From contig JAQTRJ010000046.1 in the NCBI GenBank assembly GCA_028711875.1, positions 1-10,778 on the forward strand: DNA of 10,778 nucleotides, given 5' to 3'. Source of the DNA: a bacterium. GTDB lineage: Bacteria; Electryoneota; RPQS01. The notes under the pieces were generated by a model. The model saw only the letters and a list, made by a program, of their open reading frames with translations. It had not been told where the DNA came from and made no database searches. Numbering within the stretch: position 1 is the first letter of the stretch; the number at the start of each line of letters is the position of its first letter. Shown here piece by piece: positions 1 to 5,476 of this stretch. The translations under genes were made by a program, and so were the position numbers.

Positions 1-820
1 TATCTTCATGACCATCTTCATTCACGTCGGCATGGGTGATCGCCGAAGGTGAGGCAACGGGGAAATCTACAGGATCGTCAAAGACTCCGTTCCCTGTTCC
101 CAGCATCACCGACATCATGTTGGCGGAAATCCGTGCTACGACAAGGTCTGAATGACCGTCTTCGTTGAGGTCCACTGTCGTGAGCGCAAAGGGTCGGCCG
201 CTAAGAGAGTAATACACCGGAGAAGACGGCCACTCGCCGAAGGTACCGTCTCCTTGATTGAGGAATATGGAGACATTGCCGAGGTCGCCACTGCCGTATT
301 GCACGGTCACAGCCAAATCAGGGTGCGTGTCCTCGTTGAAGTCGGCGCAAGCGATACCTGTCGGATTCTCGCCCCTGCACATATAGTTCACGTTTGTCTC
401 GAAGCTGCCGTCGCCGTTTCCCATCAGGACGGACATCAATGCCGCATAGCCCTCGGACGAGTTGGCCGTGGCGAGATCCAGATAGGTATCCCCGTTGAAG
501 TCGGCGCAGACAATGGAAATCGGACTCGGTCCGCTGGCGTAGATATTCGGAGAGCCAAATAAACCCGTTCCCGTTGCCAGAACAACCGAGACTGCGTTAG
601 CGCCGTAGTTGGCAGTCGCTATATCCAGAAAACCATCGCCATTGAAATCGCCACTCGTGATGGCTTCGGGCTCGCCATACCCCCTCACTGCGATCTCCAG
701 CCGCGCCGGCCAGAAAACCCAGGAATCAGGGACAGACTGGGCGAAGCCAACACCAAATGATCCCAATCCGATCCCCAAGCAAACAGCCACCAAAAGTAGT
801 ATGCCTCTCCGCGTATTCAT
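1..820 (-). CDS. Secreted FG-GAP/VCBS-repeat protein, C-terminus outside window
   Basis: This frame is open from the start codon to the window edge; 273 codons are visible and the C-terminus is missing. The N-terminus is a Sec signal peptide: basic NTRR, a hydrophobic run to about residue 25, and a likely cut near FAQS (residues 26-29). After it come five acidic calcium-type motifs of the form DxNxDxxxD: DFNGDGFLD (58-66), DFNGDTYLD (107-115), DFNEDTHPD (160-168), DLNEDGHSD (217-225) and DVNEDGHED (265-273). They are 48-57 residues apart and alternate with GNGDGSF/NQGDGTF turns, as in blades of FG-GAP beta-propellers. Such proteins are exported and often bind calcium or surface ligands; the substrate cannot be told. 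ATGs at 823 and 820 are in frame. I chose 820 because AGGAGG lies 4 bases before it but only 1 base before 823. The gene follows the SARP-type regulator on the same strand and has a candidate SARP-controlled promoter. The family call is secure; the role is unknown. Confidence 0.9.
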   Translation of the reverse strand, partial: MNTRRGILLLVAVCLGIGLGSFGVGFAQSVPDSWVFWPARLEIAVRGYGEPEAITSGDFNGDGFLDIATANYGANAVSVVLATGTGLFGSPNIYASGPSPISIVCADFNGDTYLDLATANSSEGYAALMSVLMGNGDGSFETNVNYMCRGENPTGIACADFNEDTHPDLAVTVQYGSGDLGNVSIFLNQGDGTFGEWPSSPVYYSLSGRPFALTTVDLNEDGHSDLVVARISANMMSVMLGTGNGVFDDPVDFPVASPSAITHADVNEDGHED

Positions 821-824
821 CATT

Positions 825-830
825 CCTCCT
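825..830 (-). promoter_or_regulatory. Shine-Dalgarno of the FG-GAP gene
   Basis: A perfect AGGAGG lies directly before two adjacent ATG codons. Its distance favours the second (820) over the first (823). Confidence 0.75.
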
Positions 831-897
831 TACAAGCAACTGCGTCCCCGCCATGCACCTTTAGCTCTGAATCATGTATTTGCTTACAATACAATGC

Positions 898-926
898 ATT
901 GACAAGGAACGTGCAGTAGTGTCAAT
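898..926. repeat. Inverted repeat ATTGACA-N15-TGTCAAT
   Basis: Perfect 7-base arms (898-904 and 920-926) have centres 22 bases apart, about two helical turns. The repeat lies between the proposed start of transcription (about 935) and the FG-GAP start codon. It could be a downstream operator for a dimer or a stem in the mRNA leader. There is no T-run after it on either strand, so it is not a terminator. Confidence 0.5.
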
Positions 927-941
927 ATGCTTTCATGAATA

Positions 942-973
942 AGTATAGTACCTCACTCTTGAAAAACTCTTGA
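942..973 (-). promoter_or_regulatory. Candidate SARP-type operator and promoter of the FG-GAP gene
   Basis: On the minus strand TCAAGAGT occurs at 973-966 and again at 962-955, exactly 11 bases apart. Eight bases separate the second TCAAGAG heptamer from TATACT (947-942), a 5/6 match to a -10 box. There is no good -35 hexamer; the repeats occupy that place, which suggests activator dependence. Known SARP activators bind heptamers of the TCGAGxx type with 11-base spacing, ending 8 bases before the -10. A weaker third unit (TCACCAA, 984-978) continues the phase. The gene just upstream encodes a protein with a SARP-type DNA-binding domain. That the regulator binds here is inference. Confidence 0.55.
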
Positions 974-986
974 CTAATTGGTGATT

Positions 987-3900
987 TCAGTTCCTATCGG
1001 AAGCAGATGTTCTTGAAAAAGGGGCATGGAAGAGAGCTTTAACGGTCTGCGAGGGCTTAGCTCCAAGTTTCTCCTGTAGAAGCTGCTCCATTTCGCGAAA
1101 GTGGTTTAGGGCTGCTTTCTTCATCCCGAGCTGAAGGTAACACCTGATAATCTCGATATGGACATCCTCGTCCAGTTCATCCATGAGACGGGCACGTGTC
1201 AGATGCTCGAGCGCCTTCGGCCAGTCTCCCGTGGACGCATGGAGTGTCGCGACAGCCTTAAGCACTTCGTACAGGCGACTCCGATAATACACACGTCGTT
1301 CCTCTGCCCAGCGATAATTGAATTCCTCCAAGAAATCCCCACGATACAATTCAATCGCTGCTTCATAATCTGCGATGGCTTGAGGAACGTTATCTGTCTC
1401 GCAACGTCTGGCTTCCTCTATCAAGCGTTGGAAGTATGCAATGTCCGTCTCGAAATGCAGTTCGGGATTGAGGAAATAAAGCCCGCCTCGGTGGACCACG
1501 GATTCAATTTTTCGCGAACGATCCTGCGTGTTCGAGTTTAGAGCCGACTTGATGTAGGAAAGAGTGGGATGGAAGTTTTTCTCCGCTACGGAGGATTCTA
1601 TGTCTTCCCAAAAAAGTTCTATGAGTTTCCCCCGAGTGTGTTTGTGTTTCGGATAGAATGCAAGATAGGCCAGGATGGCACGACTTCGTCCGGATTTCCA
1701 AGAATCGTGGGCAATCTCTTCGCCTGCCACCGCAAATCGCAATGGGCCGAGGCATTTCGCTTCAATTACAACTCTATTCTCGAGTGTCTTGGATTCCAGA
1801 AATTCAATGTACTCGCGGCAGATTCCGTCCTGCCCTGCAGATTCAAACAAGTCTGGGTCCCACAGATACTCGCGAAGCATAACACCGTGAAAGCCCTGCC
1901 GCTGAGCGATCTGAACGGCCTTTCGCAAATGCGTTTTGGCCTCGGCATTCCGACTTTCTACCAGTGCAAACTGCGCTTGAACGAGATGAACCATAATCCG
2001 AAACGGATAGTGCATGAATTTGGCGCACATCCGTGCAATGTCGGCAAACAGTCCCTTGGCCAGACTCATTTGGCGTTCAGAGAGTGCAATCCTCGCCCGC
2101 ACGAAATCCGACGTGAGTCGTGTTTGTTCATCGCGCATATTGGGCAGATACTGACGGAGCAATGCCTTGGCCTCACGAGTCCGACCGGCGTAGAATGCCG
2201 TCTCAATCAGCATTGCTCTGCTCCATTCCAGCGATACACAGTCCTTGTATTGTTCGGCCAAGACGGCTGCTCGTTGAAAATGTTGACGTGCCTCGGGATA
2301 TCGCAGCTGATACAGGGCGACCAGCCCTTGATCCAGTTCCACATCCTGCAACTCGGGAAGACGATAGGTTTGGAGAAGTCGCTGAAAGGAATCCAATGCA
2401 TCCAAAGCCTTGACATAGTCTCCCATTTTCCAACATCGGACGCCGGTGAACTCGTAGTATCTCGCCTTTCCCAGAACCGTGCCGAACTCCTCGACGGAAT
2501 AGTCGGCAACGTCTCCCGACTTGCCTGTCAGTTCCTCCAGCTTCACGGATACCAGGAACTCCCGTGGTTTATCCTCCATTTTCTGAGCTATGGCACGTGC
2601 CTCCCGAAAAGCAGCCACGGCGGATTCTCGATGCCCTGCCAGTCCTTGACAGTCACCCAAGTAGCCTATGGCCAAGAAACGTCCATTGGCATCTAAATGA
2701 CCCTCCAAGCTCTGCTTCAGCGCGCGGATCGCGTCTTCCCATTTCCCTAACCAGAAGTAGGCTGTTCCGACAAGTCGCTGTGCTTCGGCCAAACCTGCCT
2801 TGTCGCCGGATGCTTCGTACAATTCCATCGCGGTGTGAAGATCAGACAGAGCGCTATCACACTCGCGAAAAGTGAGTGCAATTTCAGCACGCAGACAGTA
2901 TAATCGCGGATGCTGGTCAAGCGTGTCGCCAGGAAGATGGTTGATCCACACTCGCCCATTCGTGATCAAAAGTGAATCCAAGCCAAGTGATTCTATGAGT
3001 TGCGCCGCCTTTCCGTATTCTCCGGCCGTGATGTAGATCGGGATTGACACCTGAAAATCCTGCTTCGCTTCAAAGAATTCGCCTATCCGGCAATAGGATT
3101 CCTTCCACGGATACCAGCCAACGCTGCGCGCTTTCTTGCGGAGGAAGTCACGAAACAGCGGATGATAACGGAACCACTCCGCCTGCTCGTCTTGTCTCGC
3201 TGTGAACAGGTGGCTCGACTCAAGAAGGATCAGCTGCTTCTGGCTGTCATTCCGGTGAAAAATAGCATCACAGATCTCGACCGAAATTGGATCGAGAGCC
3301 GAGGATCCCAAGAGAAACTCTTGCACGATCCGATCCTGCTTTTCGAATATTTCCTCAGAGAAATAGGTAAACAATGTCTCGTGATCCCAATCCGCGTTCT
3401 TCTGCATCCCCAGCTTGCCATAGATGATTAATCCCGAAACCCATCCTTCGATGTGCCGGCTGAGTTTGTCCAGTTCACGTTGGGCCAATGAACGTCCGAA
3501 GACCTCTTGAAACAACAAGGCGATTTCCTCGCGGGTGAAGCCAAGCTCCTTTTCGCCGATGATCAATACTGCATTCTGGGCTTCGAGGCGGGACAGGGAA
3601 AGCGCAGGCAGACAACGAGCGCAAATAATCAGAGTCACATTGGGCGGCAAATGCCAGATGAAATAGTCAATCGCCTTCATGAGGGTTTCATCATGTCCCA
3701 CGACATCGAGATTGTCAAGAACCACAGATAAATGGCCAAACACGTTCTCTGCCAGTTCATTGACTAACGTGGCGAAAACCGCTTCATATTGAGTATGGCA
3801 GCTTTGGATGAAATCCATCAGCTGCGGAATCTGAGCACCGAATTGTGGGCGTGCTTTTTGGATCGCTTGGGCGAGATGAAGAACGAAAGGCAAGAGGCTG

Positions 3901-4124
3901 CTGTGGGATGACTCGACATGGTACCAAGCCACAGGGGTCTTGGACAGTGCCACGAACTCGGAAAGAACCGTGGTTTTCCCATAGCCGGCTCCCGCACAAA
4001 CCAGAATAAGCCGTTTGTCAAAATTCTCGTTCAGGAGTCGGATAATACGTTCGCGGCGTACTGTTTTCTGGCCAAACTGAGGTGGAGTAATATTCGTGAT
4101 CGCAATAATCGGCGGCCTTGCCAT
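987..4124 (-). CDS. STAND-ATPase/TPR transcriptional regulator with C-terminal SARP winged helix and BTAD domain
   Basis: The protein is 1045 residues and reads as a MalT-like signal-transducing NTPase. Walker A GAGYGKTT is at 45-52, Walker B VVLDN at about 134-138, and a MalT-type LIICAR strand at about 165-170. A winged-helix-like segment follows, with RYHPLFRDFL at about 319-328. Residues about 360-770 are helical TPR-like repeats. The C-terminus holds an OmpR/SARP-type winged helix (about 790-885, with KSGRSRAILAYLAF and GKLIELFWED) and then a bacterial transcriptional activator domain (about 890-1032). Classic SARPs carry the winged helix at the N-terminus and MalT relatives end in a LuxR helix-turn-helix, so this arrangement is notable. 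By analogy it would be an ATP-dependent, ligand-triggered activator in the cytoplasm. The open frame extends to TTG at 4136, but GGAG sits 6 bases before ATG 4124, so I use that. The signal sensed is unknown. Confidence 0.9.
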   Translation of the reverse strand: MARPPIIAITNITPPQFGQKTVRRERIIRLLNENFDKRLILVCAGAGYGKTTVLSEFVALSKTPVAWYHVESSHSSLLPFVLHLAQAIQKARPQFGAQIPQLMDFIQSCHTQYEAVFATLVNELAENVFGHLSVVLDNLDVVGHDETLMKAIDYFIWHLPPNVTLIICARCLPALSLSRLEAQNAVLIIGEKELGFTREEIALLFQEVFGRSLAQRELDKLSRHIEGWVSGLIIYGKLGMQKNADWDHETLFTYFSEEIFEKQDRIVQEFLLGSSALDPISVEICDAIFHRNDSQKQLILLESSHLFTARQDEQAEWFRYHPLFRDFLRKKARSVGWYPWKESYCRIGEFFEAKQDFQVSIPIYITAGEYGKAAQLIESLGLDSLLITNGRVWINHLPGDTLDQHPRLYCLRAEIALTFRECDSALSDLHTAMELYEASGDKAGLAEAQRLVGTAYFWLGKWEDAIRALKQSLEGHLDANGRFLAIGYLGDCQGLAGHRESAVAAFREARAIAQKMEDKPREFLVSVKLEELTGKSGDVADYSVEEFGTVLGKARYYEFTGVRCWKMGDYVKALDALDSFQRLLQTYRLPELQDVELDQGLVALYQLRYPEARQHFQRAAVLAEQYKDCVSLEWSRAMLIETAFYAGRTREAKALLRQYLPNMRDEQTRLTSDFVRARIALSERQMSLAKGLFADIARMCAKFMHYPFRIMVHLVQAQFALVESRNAEAKTHLRKAVQIAQRQGFHGVMLREYLWDPDLFESAGQDGICREYIEFLESKTLENRVVIEAKCLGPLRFAVAGEEIAHDSWKSGRSRAILAYLAFYPKHKHTRGKLIELFWEDIESSVAEKNFHPTLSYIKSALNSNTQDRSRKIESVVHRGGLYFLNPELHFETDIAYFQRLIEEARRCETDNVPQAIADYEAAIELYRGDFLEEFNYRWAEERRVYYRSRLYEVLKAVATLHASTGDWPKALEHLTRARLMDELDEDVHIEIIRCYLQLGMKKAALNHFREMEQLLQEKLGAKPSQTVKALFHAPFSRTSASDRN

Positions 4125-4130
4125 GGATGT

Positions 4131-4134
4131 CTCC
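4131..4134 (-). promoter_or_regulatory. Shine-Dalgarno that sets the regulator start
   Basis: GGAG lies 6 bases before ATG 4124. It overlaps the alternative TTG codon at 4136-4134, which therefore has no usable ribosome site of its own. Confidence 0.65.
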
Positions 4135-4144
4135 AACCGTTAGG

Positions 4145-4195
4145 TTCCAGCGTACTTAGTGCTGAGGTTGCACTTGACTGTTGATGACGCTGGAA
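4145..4195. repeat. Inverted repeat TTCCAGCGT-N33-ACGCTGGAA upstream of the regulator
   Basis: Perfect 9-base arms lie at 4145-4153 and 4187-4195, with centres 42 bases apart, close to four helical turns. Inside is a 5-base hairpin AGTGC/GCACT (4158-4162, 4170-4174). The 3' arm in the minus direction ends about 10 bases before the GGAG ribosome site of the regulator. It could be a looped operator or a structured mRNA leader. Confidence 0.5.
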
Positions 4196-4569
4196 AACCC
4201 GCATAATAGAGTCAAGCGTCCCTAAAGGGATCGCCAGTCCTTTCGGATTGCTGATCCGTGAGAATATACGAACGAAATTCGGGATTTCAAGCGCCCGGGA
4301 AATGCGAAGCCGCGAAGGGGAATCTCTCGTGAAGTCAGTGCGGAATGGGTGTACCCTATCCATGATAGTGAGAGGCAATTCATCAGGAAGGATGAACGTT
4401 CATACCCCGCTACCATCCGATAGCGTGAAGAAAGATTGCGCCAATTGCGAAGACGCACACTTGGATTGCGGTGGCATTCGCACCCATAGCACTTCATTAA
4501 TCGTGTGGTAAGGAAAGACAAATTCCAACGCTCTGTGACAATGGCCACTTTAGCAGATGCCCAGCACAT

Positions 4570-4605
4570 AAAAAAGAAATGCAAGCACTTGATAATGCCT
4601 GCATT
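4570..4605 (-). terminator. Intrinsic terminator-like hairpin
   Basis: Read on the minus strand, AATGCAGGC (4605-4597) pairs with GCTTGCATT (4586-4578) around a 10-base loop, with one G-U pair. TCTTTTTT follows. It would stop minus-strand transcripts entering from the right before they reach the regulator. The stem is only moderately GC-rich, so strength is uncertain. Confidence 0.45.
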
Positions 4606-4753
4606 ACTCGTAGCGCCTATGGGACTCGAACGGTGACCGTCAGCGATCGATGGACTTGACGCTCATTTTCCTGATAGCCAATCCACCACGCCTTGCTTTC
4701 GATAGGTTCGCCAGTAAATTGTGGCTATTCATTTTCTCCTGTTTCTTCCAACC

Positions 4754-4784
4754 ACAAGACATTCTCAAGACATTTTCTTATACC
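4754..4784 (+). promoter_or_regulatory. Second 11-base-period direct repeat with -10 box, pointing right
   Basis: On the plus strand CAAGACATT occurs at 4755-4763 and 4766-4774, exactly 11 bases apart, giving heptamers ACAAGAC and TCAAGAC. Seven bases after the second heptamer is TATACC (4779-4784). Core (TCAAGA), period and -10 box resemble the site at 942-973, but the gap to the -10 is one base shorter. No plus-strand gene follows; a terminator lies about 85 bases downstream. Confidence 0.35.
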
Positions 4785-4800
4785 ACCAATTTACCAAAAC

Positions 4801-4834
4801 AAAAAACCTTTGTCAGGACTTTCCTTAACAAAGG
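4801..4834 (-). terminator. Second, weaker terminator after ogt
   Basis: On the minus strand CCTTTGT and ACAAAGG (7-base perfect arms, 14-base loop) are followed by TTTTTTG. It lies just downstream of the GC-rich ogt terminator and would catch read-through. On the plus strand the same stem has no T-run. Confidence 0.5.
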
Positions 4835-4842
4835 AAAAATAG

Positions 4843-4875
4843 AAAGGCCGCGGGGCACTCACCCGCGGCCTTTTT
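4843..4875. terminator. Strong GC-rich terminator, bidirectional
   Basis: GGCCGCGGG (4846-4854) and CCCGCGGCC (4862-4870) form a perfect 9-base stem with a 7-base loop. AAA precedes it and TTTTT follows on the plus strand. On the minus strand the tail is TTTCTATTTTT. It lies 30 bases past the ogt stop codon and is the natural end of the MFS, beta-helix and ogt unit. Confidence 0.9.
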
Positions 4876-4900
4876 CGAGAGCGCGACGTGCCCCGCGCTC

Positions 4901-5374
4901 TCACGCGTCGCTGCCTTCGTGATTCAGCAGCCATGCTTTGCGTTCCAGTCCCCCGCCGAAACCGGTGAGCCGTCCGTTCATCCCGACCACCCGGTGGCAG
5001 GGAATGATGATGGGCAGCGGATTGCTCCGGCAAGCCGCGCCCACCGCCCGCGAAGCCGACGGATTTCCCGCCGCCTTCGCCACCTCTCCGTAGCTGCGCG
5101 TTTCTCCAAACGGAATGTGCTGCAGCACGTTCCAGATGCGATGCTGAAAATCGGTGCCGACGGGCGCCACCGGCAGATCGAAATCGCGGCGCGTGCCGGA
5201 GAAATATTCGATGAGTTGTTGCTCGGCGCGGCGCAGGAGCGCGTTGGGCCGCGGCCGAGCGCCGAGCGGCAAGCGGTGACCGTTCATATCAATTCCGCTG
5301 ACCGCCCGCTCGCTGCCGATCAGCCGCAGCGGGCCGAGCGGCGAATCCATGTTCAACCAATACTGTTCCATCAT
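4901..5374 (-). CDS. ogt: Methylated-DNA--[protein]-cysteine S-methyltransferase (Ogt/MGMT family)
   Basis: This enzyme repairs O6-alkylguanine in DNA by irreversible transfer of the alkyl group to its own cysteine. The diagnostic active site IPCHRVVG is present, with the acceptor Cys codon at 4999-4997. Before it are the DNA-binding helix region with SRAVGAACRSNPLPI and the family block FQHRIWNVLQHIPFGETRS. After it is GRLTGFGGGLERKAWLL. The N-terminal SPLGPLRLIGS strand matches small Ogt proteins, and 157 residues is normal for the family. The open frame runs to 5548 but the extra N-terminus has no homologous look and overlaps the beta-helix gene. In-frame ATGs at 5383, 5374 and 5371 are all plausible; none has a good Shine-Dalgarno, so the start is uncertain by a few codons. 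It lies 101 bases behind the beta-helix gene and just before a strong terminator. Confidence 0.95.
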   Translation of the reverse strand: MMEQYWLNMDSPLGPLRLIGSERAVSGIDMNGHRLPLGARPRPNALLRRAEQQLIEYFSGTRRDFDLPVAPVGTDFQHRIWNVLQHIPFGETRSYGEVAKAAGNPSASRAVGAACRSNPLPIIIPCHRVVGMNGRLTGFGGGLERKAWLLNHEGSDA

Positions 5375-5460
5375 GGTCCCCATTCTCAGGATGCGGTGCG
5401 AAGATGCCGAAACATAACTTGGAATGTGCGCGATCCACGCGGCGCGTGTCGCCGTGCGAT

Positions 5461-5476
5461 GGAAAGGGTGCTTTCC
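5461..5476. repeat. Short hairpin at the end of the beta-helix gene
   Basis: GGAAAG and CTTTCC form a perfect 6-base stem with a 4-base loop, overlapping the last base of the TAG stop. No T-run follows in the minus direction, so it is unlikely to end transcription and may instead protect or process the mRNA ahead of ogt. Confidence 0.35.

Larger units (their letters stand above)
4791..4876 (+). ncRNA. Possible small RNA of about 85 nt
   Basis: If the plus-strand promoter-like repeat at 4754-4784 works, transcription would begin near 4791 and end at the T5 run after the GC-rich hairpin (4846-4870). The RNA would carry a stem-loop with CCTTTGT/ACAAAGG as the outer stem (4807-4813, 4828-4834) and AGGA/TCCT around a CTT loop as the inner one. 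Its loop side contains TTTCCTT, complementary to Shine-Dalgarno sequences. The simpler reading is that both hairpins are only terminators of the convergent ogt gene. No start and no expression can be shown from sequence. Confidence 0.2.
4137..4900. other. Long intergenic region without a supported gene
   Basis: The open frames here (120 residues at 4222-4584 minus, 87 residues at 4248-4511 plus, 90 residues at 4650-4922 plus) show no domain, no signal peptide and no sensible composition, so I leave them out. What the region does hold: an inverted repeat in the regulator leader (4145-4195), a weak TATTAT -10-like box (minus, 4208-4203) without a -35, a small palindrome TCCCTAAAGGGA (4219-4230), a terminator-like hairpin (4570-4605), a tRNA-3'-end-like fragment (4608-4630), a 7-base inverted repeat ATAGCCA/TGGCTAT (4674-4680, 4722-4728), an 11-base-period repeat promoter (4754-4784), and two stacked hairpins at 4801-4875. 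In 4231-4569 I see nothing. It is AT-rich near 4741-4840. Confidence 0.7.

Noticed and set aside
152..562. 136-residue plus-strand open frame
   Set aside because: Antisense of the FG-GAP gene; the apparent Val/Ile/Glu repeats mirror the repeats of the real gene.
971..976. TTGACT on the plus strand as a -35 box
   Set aside because: No -10 box lies 16-18 bases downstream on that strand, and the same bases are explained by the TCAAGAG repeat on the minus strand.
1569..2696. 375-residue open frame on the plus strand inside the regulator
   Set aside because: It is antisense to the TPR region of the regulator, has no ribosome site and no recognisable domain.
4222..4584. 120-residue minus-strand open frame upstream of the regulator
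   Set aside because: Composition rich in Arg, Ser and Cys, no domain, no good ribosome site, and it overlaps regulatory-looking sequence.
4608..4690. Functional tRNA gene on the minus strand
   Set aside because: A canonical T-loop is present but neither the 5' half of the T-stem nor a 5' acceptor strand matching AGGCGCT can be found, so only a fragment is supported.
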